Origin: Ophiura sarsii
Taxonomy: Eukaryota; Echinodermata; Ophiuroidea; Amphilepidida; Ophiuridae
Length of the DNA: 64,000 nucleotides
NCBI GenBank assembly: GCA_035610835.1
Contig: CM069456.1
Span: forward strand, 27,906,234-27,970,233
Direction of reading: 5' to 3'
Position numbers and translations under genes: made by a program. The notes beneath the pieces were generated by a model. That model was not told where the DNA came from and ran no database searches. It was given only the letters and a program-made list of their open reading frames with translations. Shown one piece after another: positions 24,718 through 35,689 of this stretch (the stretch's first letter is position 1; each line of letters begins with the position of its first letter).

Positions 24718-25265
24718 CATACGGCCCCGGTGGCACAAGGGGGGTTATAACCCTTGATACACCGAGGCGTTGTTTTTCGGATATTTGTATAAACTATAAT
24801 GTTTTCCATTTTTTTCTTACGGAAAAAAGTGCATGATTCCAAATTGTTTACGGTTTGATATTACCTTGAAATCTCGTGTTTAGAATATCACTGTACATTG
24901 ACAAAGCCATGACAACGTTAGAACCTTAGACCAACGTTGAAACATTTTGGTTTAAATAGTGGAAGCACGATGAAACTTAGATTTTAGGCTACACCAAACG
25001 CGAGTCCCACCGTTCACATGGTATCTACAGAATATTCATCCTGATCTTGAGCCAGCACTACCACTAGCCACGTCAATGTATATTCCCAACATGCATAGAG
25101 AAGTAACGTGCAATGGGATAATGAACCCAATTCGATACCTGTTTTGCATTGGAAATGATGTAAAAAACAGGGTTCCTATAAAGAGGAACAAAATCAGTGC
25201 GACTTTTCATATTTGTTTGTTAGACCTGAATTCTATTTTTCAATAAAATGATACCATGTAATGCA
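24718..25265 (+). other. Probable 3' untranslated region of gene 1
   Basis: Follows the TAA stop. No coding frame. It ends shortly after an AATAAA at 25242-25247 and before the small element at 25312. The end is inferred from the signal, not seen. Confidence 0.5.
25242..25247 (+). promoter_or_regulatory. Candidate poly(A) signal of gene 1
   Basis: A canonical AATAAA about 525 bp after the stop codon, on the gene's strand. Confidence 0.5.
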
Positions 25266-25311
25266 TAAGCATTTACAAACATTATAGATTGACGAAAAAT
25301 ATATGAAACCA

Positions 25312-25449
25312 CACAGAAAGAAAAAAAGTGAGTCATCATCGAAAAATGAGTCATTTTGTCCATGTAGTGACACACTATGGCTCAAAATGAGTCATTTTGT
25401 CCGTATAGTGACTCATTTTACGATGATGACTCACTTTTTTCTTTCTGTG
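25312..25449. mobile_element. Small inverted-repeat element, TGAGTCA word
   Basis: CACAGAAAGAAAAAAAGTGA and its inverse TCACTTTTTTCTTTCTGTG bound 138 bp. The interior repeats ATGAGTCATTTTGTCC and its inverse around a centre near 25378. It resembles the larger word elements in miniature. Confidence 0.7.
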
Positions 25450-25517
25450 CAGCAACATAAAAGCATTTACGTTGCTGTATGTCCAGCGACTTTGACACAT
25501 CTTTGACATGACCTAAG

Positions 25518-25775
25518 CTATAGATGGGGTGACAGCAATGTTTATCAACAAACGCAACGGTCGAAGGGACTGGACTGTCGATACATGCTTGAGTGAACAG
25601 CATATGACCACAACACTGTCCGCTATGCCTTATTGCCCTTTATAATGCTTTGGCGCGAGTTTTAAAAGCACGGGTCCTAAACAAAACAGGATGCGCGCGC
25701 AAACCGCCGGGCAAAGAACAATGGCAACTGCCGACCAAATGCCCGGTGTGACGTCACCTGTCACCCCATCTATAG
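25518..25775. mobile_element. MITE with perfect 18-bp inverted ends
   Basis: CTATAGATGGGGTGACAG at the left and its exact inverse CTGTCACCCCATCTATAG at the right. The interior is GC-richer than its surroundings and carries no frame of note. Superfamily unknown. Confidence 0.75.
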
Positions 25776-26080
25776 ACATGATAGACACCAACTAAAGGTA
25801 TTTGTTTTAAACGTGTAGTTAATTGCCGGCTACAATGCTTCCTGGGTATTTGCGTTGATTGGGCTATTCCAGAAAATAGGTGCACCCCCCTATAGAGGGG
25901 TTTGGATTTCCGGACTTTTTAGCTTCAAGTGTAAATCGGAAATCCGAACTTTTTTTCGTCCCGAAGCGTTGGAAATCCAGACTTTTCCCCACGGAAGCAT
26001 TGGAATTCCAGAATGTTCCCTTCCTTCTTCGAATAAGCGATTTCCGAAGAATTTGCACCCAATATAGACGATCCCCTATA

Positions 26081-27183
26081 CCGGGTGTCCCTAAAAAAGG
26101 GTGCACATGTTTACCTAACTTGTTGACCATGAAAGTCTAACATTTGGTGTAGGATGTTTACATATATTGAAAGACCAAACACCTGGCTTTAAGATGCTGC
26201 TTATTTCATCTGATTCGGATTTGTCAATCCTGAGATATGGACAATTAACTAGAGCTACCCAGAATCGATGTTGTGCCACTTTACAGTTTCAAAGGGTTAC
26301 TCCTAAGATACAACTTCCACTTGTACGATTGCCCTTCACCAGTGGTATGCAAAATAACATTTTTGTATTGAGATTAAATAGGTTTAAATAAAGTAATAGA
26401 ATGAGTGCCTGTGTATCCAAACAGAACTGAATAATAAAGATATTTGTTACATGATTCGAACCAGTCCTTTTGACGAGGTTTCACAAAATGTTTATTGGGC
26501 CTACATTTTCAAAACAAGACAGACGTCTATATGGCTGGGTGCGGCCTCATTCATTAGAAGAGGGTGTTCTGATGGTCTTAAAATATCATGAAACGAGAAG
26601 TCCAGCAGAAGTCACCAGAGAGTTTGCCATTCATTTCCCAAACACTCACGTACCATCTAGGAGTATTGGAAATATATACTTGGTAGATGGTACATGCACC
26701 AATATCAATATGAATAAAGAACATTCTGGAAGACTAAGATATGAAAAGTGGCAGGACACAGTAACACATTGAAAACGTGCGGCGTGCACTTCAGAGGGAT
26801 CCAAGAATATCTGCTCGTAGAAATCCCTTACCACATATGACAAGGACATCATTTTTGTTCCTCAGCCTCTTTTAAACAATTCTGGTCAAATGCACACCCC
26901 AATATTTCAAGACTATTGATGCCAATGGATAGACCAATGTTAGTATCGTTTTGACGCTCATCATAATCATTCTTTCTGTAAAAGTGGCACAACGTCGATT
27001 TTTGGTAGCTTTGATAAACTGGGTATATCTCAGGATTGACAAATCCAAATCATATCAAATAAACGGCATCTGAAAGCTGAGTGTTTTCCCTTTCCGTGTG
27101 TACTACCATATTACATCAAACTTTAGGACTTCATGGTCAACAAGTTGCGCAAACATGTGCACCCTTTTTTTAGGGACACCCTG
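26081..27183. mobile_element. Nested relic of a DUF4817-type DNA transposon
   Basis: Ends CCGGGTGTCCCTAAAAAAGG and the inverse of TTAGGGACACCCTG. The inverted arms extend about 230 bp each and include GTTGACCATGAAAGTC, GGATTTGTCAATCCTGAGAT and TGTGCCACTTTACAG text. It is inserted at TA within the outer element. Its only coding remnant is at 26470-26772, so it is internally deleted. Confidence 0.75.
26470..26772 (+). pseudogene. Fragment of a transposase N-terminal helix-turn-helix (DUF4817-like)
   Basis: The 100-residue frame reads LEEGVLMVLKYHETRSPAEV, then TREFAIHFPNTHVPSRSIG and later NKEHSGRLR. This follows the order seen in DUF4817 domains of Tc1/mariner-like transposases: an initial helix, a REFxxxFP segment, a PSRxTI helix and an SGRPR hook. 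The usual KKFRETG segment is degenerate and the catalytic DDE/D domain is missing; the frame stops at 26772. It lies inside the inverted-repeat element 26081-27183, so it is a dead copy. Assignment is by motif recall, not alignment. Confidence 0.55.
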
Positions 27184-27399
27184 TAGAGGGGTTCGGAAAT
27201 CCAGATTTATTTGAGATCAATATGAATCGGAAATCCAGATTTTGTTGAAAGTTGCTCTTGGAAATCCGGTAATTTTCAGAATTGAAAAGTTACCCCTCTA
27301 AGGCCTATAGGGGGTGTGCACCTATTTTCTGGAATAGCCCATTTTCTTACGGCTGAGCCACATTATGAACAGTGGTGGTACTACCAAGCCGGCTAGTCA

Positions 27400-28030
27400 C
27401 GACCTTCCCCCCCCCCCCCCCCCCCCCGCCCCCACTTGCTCAAGCACATCCCATTTTGTCCCCCAAAAATCGAAAATGTTGAGTTTTAATGTCAACATTA
27501 CTTAAAATTAGCTTATACAATTAGTCTGAAATGTCTAATGCAGAATAAATAAAGCTAACTTTAGGCAATTTTACGATAAAAGCCAACATTTTCACAAGCT
27601 TCGCGCGCAATTTCTTCCTTGCCCCCCCCCCCCCAAAATGTTTGATGCCGAGTGCCGCCACTGAATAGGCATATCATTCAAGACAGTACTACAGTTTGCC
27701 AGCTGGACGAGCAAGTGTTAAATTCCCGGGGGGGGGGGGTTCTTTCGCCAAAATCGTACGTGGATGTGCCTCCCGGACTTCGAAAATGTGACTTTCTCTA
27801 TACCTATTTTTTGGCCAATTTCCCACCCATCAATATACCAATTTTGTTAGAAAAGCACCCAATTTTGCACAAATTGGGCGGTTTATACCAAAAATGCCTC
27901 AAATACACCCAATTTATGCCAATTGGGCGCTTTGGTGTGTGATGAAAACCACCCCATCGCTATACCAATTTTTGCGAAAAGGCACCCCAAAAGGTAGGCA
28001 CATATGCGTAGGCCTATACCATATCAATCA
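27400..28030. repeat. C/G runs and degenerate CACCCAATTTTG array
   Basis: C runs at 27407-27427 and 27622-27634 and a G run at about 27728-27739. From 27780 to 28000 loose units of TATACCAATTTT, GCACCCAATTTTG and CAATTGGGCG recur. There is no coding support; the frames at 27652-28195 reflect the array. Confidence 0.5.
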
Positions 28031-28182
28031 ACTATTGATGGAAAACGCAAGAGTTCTCTATCGAAGTGCTACCAATTATCCCACGTAAGAGCCAATACCT
28101 CTATGGAATTTTGGATCTTAAACTATTCGACTATTTTCATCGCGTATTCAGCCATGACTTGTTTAGCTTCGGGCACTCGCTA

Positions 28183-29443
28183 CTCTCTTACGTAAAAGAG
28201 TGAAAATGTCACTCCTTGTTCAGAGTGAAGTCATTGTCACTCGTAAAGAGTGATTTTTCACTCGGTGTCGAGTGACTTTTCACTATGTGTCGAGTGACTT
28301 TTCACTCTGTGCGGTTGATGAGTGTAGAGTGAAATTATTGTCACTCGAAAAGAGTGATTTTCACTCTGTGTCGAGTGACTTTTCACTCTGTGCGAGTGAT
28401 CAGTTGTACCAGATTTAAATAATTTGAGAGCCGGAACACAATCAAATAGAAAAATATTCAAAAACTCAAAATATTCTTTATTTTATTTAATTTAAACATT
28501 ATTGAAGTGATAATTAATGATGATATCATTGTTTCTGCAATAATTTTAAAGTCCAAATAATGATTAAATATAAATGACAGTAATGAAACGCGTAAAACAT
28601 CGATAAAAAACACCATAGAAAGTAGATTTAGATACTTTACATATAGAAATATTATGTTGGTATATGATATCGTTTCACTACCGAAAGGAAGTGATAATGT
28701 AACATAGGCAAATGAGAGCAGTTAGGTCGAGAAAAGTTAAGTATAGTTTGGATAATGACTCTTATGTGTGTTAACTTGGATGCTTAGTAGGTAACATCTA
28801 TTACTGGCATTGTGCTATAATTACAGTGGTGGACTTGTCTAGTTCATTATCTTATTTATAGTTCTTAACACTTTTGTTTTTTATATTTTGTCCCTGATGA
28901 AGGGTGGTATATCCACTTGAAACGTCGGTCTTTATTGTTACCATATATATCCTGAGTAGTCTCAGATATATCTTTGTTGTTTTATTGCACAGCAATTTTC
29001 ATTGCTTGTCCCAGTGCATTTCCGTTTGTTTTTGTTTTTTTGTTATTTATCTGTTTTATCGCGTTATTCTCCCTTGTTATTACCTGTTTCCCCACACCCT
29101 GTTGGTATATCTTGCTTTTACTCTTAGTAATGACTCTTTGTTTGTTATTCAAATTTTCTATTGAATTGCAAGTTATTCATGAACACAATTCACTCTTTAG
29201 GAGTGACTGTGCTTCACTCAACGAAAGAGTAAATGTCCACTCTTCTAGAGTGAGAATCACTCTTTTCCCACTATTTCTGGGAGTGGATTTCACTCTTTTA
29301 TAGAGTGAAAAGTCACTCTTTTCCCACTCTTTTAAGAGTGAAACATTTTCACTCTTTTAGAACAGTGACTTTCACTCTTCAAGGAGTGATCACTAGATCC
29401 ACTCTAACAAAAAGTGAAATTTCACTCTTTAACATTAAGAAAG
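28183..29443. mobile_element. Word-iterating element, AAGAGTGA type
   Basis: TA then CTCTCTTACGTAAAAGAGTG at the left; the right end inverts to CTTTCTTAATGTTAAAGAGTG, followed by TA. The left arm (to about 28405) and right arm (from about 29190) are filled with AAGAGTGA, TCACTCTT and GTCGAGTGACTTTTCACTC variants. The central region contains AACACCATAGAAAGTAGA and TTTCACTACCGAAAGGAAG, both shared with other word elements, and a Penelope-like fragment at about 28880-28960. Confidence 0.8.
28890..28930 (+). ncRNA. Candidate hammerhead ribozyme core of a Penelope-like relic
   Basis: CTGATGA (28894-28900), a stem GTGG/CCAC with TATAT loop, then GAAACGTC (28919-28926). These are the conserved core boxes of hammerhead ribozymes, which Penelope-like retroelements carry. 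No reverse transcriptase remains nearby. Folding of stems I and III was not verified, so this is a motif call. Confidence 0.4.
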
Positions 29444-30069
29444 TAAATCTACCATCAAAACAGTGAACTTTCATCTCACGACACTATACAAATTCACAAT
29501 TTGAACATAATTTTGATCTATGTAGGGCCTAAACGTAAACGAATACAAACATGTTAACAAGTTTGCTAGCACCCGACGCAGTGAAAATCGTCGAACTCGC
29601 GATTTCTGAACAACTAATCAAAACAAAGCGCGTGGTGCGCGCATTGAACGGCGCACACGCAGAGTGCATTAGACACTTTCAATGCACTCCGCGTATTTGG
29701 TTTCTTGCTTTCTGATTGGTTCGACACTACTAAGAGTGTATGAATGCAAAATTAGGAACATGCAGAAGTGGATGTAAGCCCTTTTGCAAACAGCTCTTCA
29801 TATGTAGCACAGGGGAAATGTATCGCATGTGAGCTGAGCTACATTTTAAATGGAATATCAGTAAATGAGAAAAATAGCGAGCCCGATACCAGTGCTAGTG
29901 TAGTACTAGGGTTAGGGTTATTAGGCATATAATATGCTTCGAAACGAATATTTACCGTATAATAACGCGTGCACGCGCAACATTATAGCCTACGCTATAC
30001 AAAATGTGCGGAGTGGATAAATTATGCGTCAAAATGATTCATCTGTATTCACAAATTGTGCAATTATTT
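29444..30069. other. No gene recognised
   Basis: AT-rich with some CG-containing text near 29570-29700. CAATGCACTC and GAGTGCATT form a short inverted pair near 29660-29690. No coding frame. Confidence 0.35.
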
Positions 30070-30396
30070 CAAAAGTGAAAAAAAAAATGGAAATTCTCTG
30101 TTGGCATTTTTTTTAGTCAAAGTCCTAAGTTAGTGTTTTTACATCATCATCAAGCGATTTGGGCATTTTTACTCAAAGTTATTTTTGTAAGCTTTGTTAT
30201 AAAAATGGGTCAAAATGTGATTTTTTGTTTTTGTGTGTGATTTTTTTCAACAACAAAATCAACATTTCTGGCCAAATTTGGATTCTCTGATCCATTTCTT
30301 TTCCAAAAATGTATACTTTTATATACATTTGAGTCATGGTTCAATAATTAAAGCACTCACAAAATTCCAAATAAAACTTCCTTGAGTCCCCCTTAA
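30070..30396. mobile_element. Half copy of TTAA MITE family A
   Basis: Matches the right half of the copy at 41977-42562: CAAATTTGGATTCTCTGATC, AAAATGTATACTTTTATATA, then AAAACTTCCTTGAGTCCCCC and TTAA (30393-30396). The left terminal half is missing. Confidence 0.7.
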
Positions 30397-32229
30397 GCTA
30401 AAATCAATGAAAACAGATGGTATTTTCTGAAATTAAAAAAAATATGACAACTACTTGAAGTTTTAAACCTTCTACATTTTATGAAATATTTAATTTAAAA
30501 AACAAATGTGTCCTAAAAAGTATACAATGTTCGGAACAAAATGAAGGAACTCCGATGAACATTATTTACTAAGGTAGATATAGCTATTTGTTGCAATCAA
30601 ATCGAGGAGCCTAAAAATATGCAAATTATATGTTAATGAGAGTACACACCACCAAATCATATTTTGCATTCTGACATTACACGGCAGTGTTTGAAATTAA
30701 GATTGATCCCACCATAAGTCTAAATTTAACATCCTAGAAAAGGTAATAAATGCTGTAAATGTAGGCCTACCTCAATGTTTCATAATTTTGCCTTTGTAGG
30801 TTATTTCCTCCACATCAGGCCCAAAATCTCTAGCTTTTTCTTGAATGGTATCATTTTACACGATTTCACTGTTTCCACCAATTTAGAACTAGAATCTCTG
30901 ATCTTAGGATAAAGGCAGTCTGTCGTACCTAAGATAGATATCATTGGCCCGTAGCGGGGAAAAATGCTGGTCACCCCCACAAAAGTGATTGTTTTGAAGC
31001 AGAAGACATCTAGATCTTCAATAGAAACAATGATTTGAATGAACCAGTTTGCTCTAAAGGTGAAAAAAATTAACACAAACTTGACCTCTTAACCACACAA
31101 AGCAATAGGGAACTGATTTGGTGGTGTGGGACCATGAGGCTGTAATTTCTTAATTAGTCCTTTTTAATTTTGTAAAATTCACACGAATAAACCTTGAACT
31201 GTCTATTTTACATTTTGCAAAAGAATCCAACACGTACCGTCCCTATAAATGGTTCACTGATTTCAGACATTTAATCTGCAGCCATGCCTACACTGTTACA
31301 GTATAGCTGACTGTACCAGTCAGGTGTGGATCACAACAACGAAAAGAAACTCTTGCGTCGAAGTTCACCAGGATGTATCAAAAATCTTTTAATGTGGCCT
31401 GGGTGGACTATTTTTGATCAATGAAGTCCAAACTGTCTCAAACGTTCTGATATCAGTTTGTCGATCGAGTTATTGGCTGGAGTTGCTGTGTCATTAATAT
31501 TTCATATCAATTCGATCGAGTTATTGGTTAAGTGTTCCGTACAAAAATGACAAAAGAGGTCGTGCTATTTGCTGTATTAAGCTGAGACTAATAATAACCT
31601 ATGTATTTAGGTATATTAGTCTCAGGTATCAAGTGTGGCAAAGAATGTTGGTGCTTCGATTCCTTAGAATTAATCATTTCAATTAATACTAAAATGCTTC
31701 GAAAAAAGAAACCATGTTCTCCCAGATAGGTAGGTGACTGCTTATAATATAAGAAAGAAAATGGAGAGCACGAACTGCTATAAAGTACTATCATTTATAT
31801 CGAAATTCTGCTTGGCTGACTCCGGGCGTGTCTATCTGCCATTTGGACCTTAAGACCGGGCGCAAGGGAATTCGGAAGGCGATGTTCATCTCATTTAAAG
31901 TAAGTTCAACAACGGCCACTTAATTCGAATAATATTAACAATAAATTGGTTTTGGGAATAAGGGTGGGGAATAACACTATCAGGAAAAACATTATGTGCA
32001 AAACCGGGTATGTTTTTCGGGCCATTCAGCATGTATAAGTAAAACTGCCCAACGGTTATACAGGAAGCGTTTTTTTATACATGTTCAGGAGCAAGAACAC
32101 TTTACAAGGTGTTGATAAATGTGTTTCGGCCCTTGAACCTGCTTGAACAAATGGAATTGACAGAACAGCGACTAAATCGGGTCAAATTAGGAGGAGGGGA
32201 GGGCGGTCGCAATCAAACCCACTCGTCAG
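30397..32229. other. No gene recognised; one short hairpin
   Basis: TGAGACTAATA at 31583 pairs with TATTAGTCTCA ending at 31624. Otherwise AT-rich sequence with no supported frame; the minus-strand frame at 30801-31076 lacks splice or motif support. TTCGATCGAGTTATTGG-like text occurs twice near 31463 and 31510. Confidence 0.35.

Positions 32230-32261
<32 letters not shown>
32230..32261. repeat. (TCAA)n microsatellite
   Basis: About eight TCAA units, followed by two AGTAATCA variants. Confidence 0.9.
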
Positions 32262-32460
32262 GTAATCAAGTAATTCTGGAATCCCTGTGATCAGACGAAC
32301 AATTTAAAATGTAAATAATTTACTTATATTATACCGGAGAAAATTCAATTTCTGTAGTCACGTATTCATAGGTGCGTGTGTGGCGTTTTAGAGCTATCCA
32401 TTGTAAAGCTCTTTTCATCCTATATCTATCCATGTAGGACTTGTGATCACAGAGTAGATA

Positions 32461-32829
32461 CACTGCAAAAACTACACTAACACTAGACGCTTCACAGAAC
32501 ACATTCCCACATTCCGACCCGACGTGTTCTACACACGTTCAGGATGTGTCGGAAGCGTCCAAGTGTATTAACAGATATAGAACATGTTCATTCAGATGTG
32601 TTCTGTAGATGTTCTAATGTGTTCTGTAGGTGTTCTAGATTTTTAGACTCATCACCATGTGTTCTGCATGTGTTCAAGGGCAATTTCTAGAACACATCAA
32701 GAACACATCTGTAACGGCCAGGAACATGTTCTAAATCTGTTACATTTTTTGAACACGTCCAGACGCGTTCTTGACATGTTCTTGACGTGTTCTCTACGCG
32801 TCGATGTAATTTCTGTCGTTTTTGCAGTG
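32461..32829. mobile_element. Word-iterating element, GTGTTCT type, complete
   Basis: TA, CACTGCAAAAA at the left; TTTTTGCAGTG, TA at the right. Only 369 bp, and nearly all of it is variants of ATGTGTTCT, GTGTTCTAGA and AGAACAC in both orientations at intervals of about 10-15 bp. It lacks the core of the larger elements, so it is the minimal form. Confidence 0.85.
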
Positions 32830-33724
32830 TACTTTCTAGGCGTTTTGGGAAGAAGCCAAGGCTCTTTCACCTCTCCCTAGGCCCTATACTGAAAAACATT
32901 AAAAATTGCATGATTTTTAGCCGTTTTTGACCCCGTTTTTGTCCCCGTTAGTATTTTCAAGTTGTTGAAAACCAGGTGAAAACGGCATGCGCGTGCTCTG
33001 TGTCGTGAAACCCCTTAACTAAGTCTGCATCAAGTGTATGTCGTGATTTTCTTATCGTGATACCATTGATTAAAAGGAATAAAGATTTTTTTAAACGATG
33101 GACCTTAATATAAAGACAAATAATTAGTCAATACATTAATTAGTTAATCAACTCATTCATTTGTAAATTCTTTGACCCAATAGGCCTAACATTCGTTGGG
33201 CTTTGTTTTTTAAACAGGTGTAGGCACTGTCCGAATGACTTAATGATGCATATAGGCCTAGGCCTATATGCATTTTAAATAAAATGTCTCATTAAATATT
33301 TTGTATACTTTCTACCACCGGCTTCTTGGACATAACGGGAAGCCTATTTGTTTTAAACTAGCTGAGAACAATTATAGCATAAATTGTCTTCAATAAAATT
33401 CATTATTACATTTCGTATACCCCTGTCAAGAAAGTACACTGGGAGATCAAAATATCAGAACAAATATAAAGTTGTATAATTAACAAAGAAAGCATTTAAG
33501 ATATTAATAACCTGAATTAACCAATATCTTTACAGTAACAAGTCTATCGCTTTCTAAAATGGCCGCCAGATGGTTAAAATTGATGTTAAATGACCTAAAA
33601 CAGGTGTTTTACATTATAAGAATACATATACCGCAAAAGCTAATGAAACATCATTAATTTTATTTCTCTGATAAAACGTAATATTTTAAATATTTTAAAA
33701 TATCCAAGATGGTTGCCGAAAAAG
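32830..33724. other. No gene recognised
   Basis: AT-rich. Two TAGGCCTA palindromes sit back to back near 33253. No coding frame or inverted termini. Confidence 0.35.
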
Positions 33725-34625
33725 TTAATCATTGAATACTCGGGGTAATCATTAAATCATTAAATGACCCCAACTCACCATTTAATGACCCGGGCCGTCA
33801 TCTAACACACACCGCTATTGACTCGATCCAAGTGATAATGTAATAAACCTTGACACAAAGGGATTGTTTAATGACCCAAATGATCCTCAGTGATCATTTC
33901 ATTACCCCAGAGGATCATTTACTGACCCTATAGGTGATAGGGTAATGACACCAAGTAATCATTTAATGACCCGGATGGTCGCTTAATAACCCCAGGTGAT
34001 CATTCAATGACCCCAATTGACCATTTAGTGACTCAATCAAAGGGATCGTGTAATGACTATGAGTGATCATTAATGATACCAAGTGATATTTTAATGGTCC
34101 CAATCCATCATTTGATTATTCAAGCCGCCCAAACTGTCATCTAATAACCGCAGGGGATGATTTAGTGACCCCAAGTGATTATTTATTGACTCGATTCAAG
34201 TGATAATTTGATAACCCTGGTGACCATTGACACAAAGTAACTGTTTAAGGGGGACTTAAGGAAGTTTTTTGTTGAATTTTGTTAGTGCTGTAATTATTGA
34301 ACCATAACTCAAATGTATATAAAAGTATACATTTTTGGAAAGGAAATGGATCAGAGAATCTAGCTTTGTTCAAAAAAAATTTGATCAAAAAAGTGAATTT
34401 TGTGATTTTCTCAAAAAATCTACTTTTTTGGTCAAAATTGATGCCAAATTTGGATTCTCTGATCCATTTCCTTTCCAAAAATGTATACTTTTATATACAT
34501 TTGATTAATAGTTCAATAATTACAGCACTCACAAAATTCAAAAAATCAAATCAAAAACTTCCTTAAGTCCCCCTTAAAGACACTATGCGATCATGAGTGA
34601 TCATTTCATAACCCCATTTCATCAT
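33725..34625. repeat. TGATCATTTAATGACCCCA tandem array, about 900 bp
   Basis: Degenerate 20-24 bp units such as GATCATTTAATGACCC, GGTCATTAAATG and CAAGTGATCATT run from 33725 to the MITE at 34245 and resume at 34578 to 34625. The array is interrupted by the family A MITE, which is therefore younger. Confidence 0.75.
34245..34577. mobile_element. TTAA-flanked MITE, family A, complete short copy
   Basis: TTAA then GGGGGACTTAAGGAAGTTTT on the left; AACTTCCTTAAGTCCCCC then TTAA on the right. The arms are inverted copies with TATACATTTTTGGAAAGGAA and ATGGATCAGAGAATC. The frames at 34245-34566 on both strands are shadows of the palindrome. Confidence 0.85.
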
Positions 34626-34815
34626 TTAAAGGTATATTATGTGATCTTTTCCAAGGGACGTCCTCAATCCTCGAAAAAAAATTGGAAGCAGATTGTATTG
34701 CAGATTTACATTTCTGATCATAAATCATGAATATATTCAAAGTTACAGTGCGATACGAATCCTATAGGCCTACCTCAAAATCATGGTTTTAGAGTGAATT
34801 TTGACAAACAGATTG
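34626..34815. mobile_element. Left half of TTAA MITE family D
   Basis: TTAA then AGGTATATTATGTGATC, matching the complete copy at 58258-58639 up to GGTTTTAGAGTGAATTT; the other half is missing. It directly abuts the end of the ATGACCCC array. Confidence 0.7.
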
Positions 34816-35689
34816 TCCCGGTAGCGATGTTCGTTACCGTAAACAACATTTGATCTGCTTAAGAAGTTGGATACTGGTATTTAGTTAAATGTAGTTCTAG
34901 ATAAGGTCCAATCAGCTATTTTTGACCATATTCTAATCAATTTGGTAGCCATCTTGCTAATTTCTTCTGACCAATTGGTAGTTATTGGTGTCCATCTGGT
35001 AGCCTCAAATTATTTGGTGAATATGATACAAAATACGCTGTTATTAGTGGATATTTGTATGTTTTAGGCGGCCATTGTGGCGGCCATCTTGGATTTAAAG
35101 TGTGTTAACAATGCAAACGTGCTGGATGTGAGTTTCAAATAATGTAATACATATATCATATAGTTAAAACTATACTTTCATCATACATTTTGGCTGATGT
35201 ATGTTCTTTTATGAAATTTGCCCTTTGGGCAGCCATTCTGGACGCCATTTTGAATTACCACTTTGCATACCAACATTAATTTTGGAAACACCCTGAATAT
35301 GTTTAAGGACCATGAAAAGAAGTTCAAAAAGTGGGTTTGGGGGAGTCCTGGGAGTGCACGGAAGACACTCCTTGGTGTATTTAAAAATACACCTCTTATT
35401 CACTATAACGATTCTATACCTTCATGTTAAATAACCCTTGAATGCCCCTTTAATGTCAAATTTGACCCTATTTTTTTAATCATAAAACTATCTATAAAGG
35501 TCATAGACCATGTCAAGCTAGTTTGCTGATTTATTCAAGCATCGCATGATAGATTATTAAGTAACTAGCGAATATAAGTGGCAAATAAAACTACACAACT
35601 GAGAAAAGTGCCCTTTTGTACGCCCTTGTGCCTTAATTTTCTTTATATGTTAATTGTTAGCAGCTTTTTGGGGGATATTTTGATATCGG
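34816..35689. other. No gene recognised
   Basis: Repeated phrases GGCGGCCATCTTGG and GCAGCCATTCTGGACGCCAT near 35080-35250 look like decayed repeat units. No supported frame. Confidence 0.3.

Larger units (their letters stand above)
25861..27340. mobile_element. Inverted-repeat element, GGAAATCCAGA word, split by a transposon relic
   Basis: GGGCTATTCCAGAAAATAGG then TGCACCCCCCTATAG at the left, inverted at the right end. Both halves repeat GGAAATCCAGACTTTT-like units (near 25902, 25936, 25967, 25999 on the left; 27196, 27225, 27258 on the right). The middle (26081-27183) is a later insertion. A possible ATT flank duplication is visible. Confidence 0.75.

Noticed and set aside
24233..24736. 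167-codon minus-strand frame
   Set aside because: Antisense shadow of the catalytic exon of gene 1; a similar shadow at 41160-41615 lies opposite gene 2.
28183..29443. CRISPR-like array of short repeats
   Set aside because: Repeats are degenerate, occur in both orientations, lack uniform spacers, and the genome is eukaryotic.
30801..31076. 91-codon minus-strand frame as a gene
   Set aside because: No domain, start context or neighbouring exon supports it; composition is that of AT-rich non-coding sequence.
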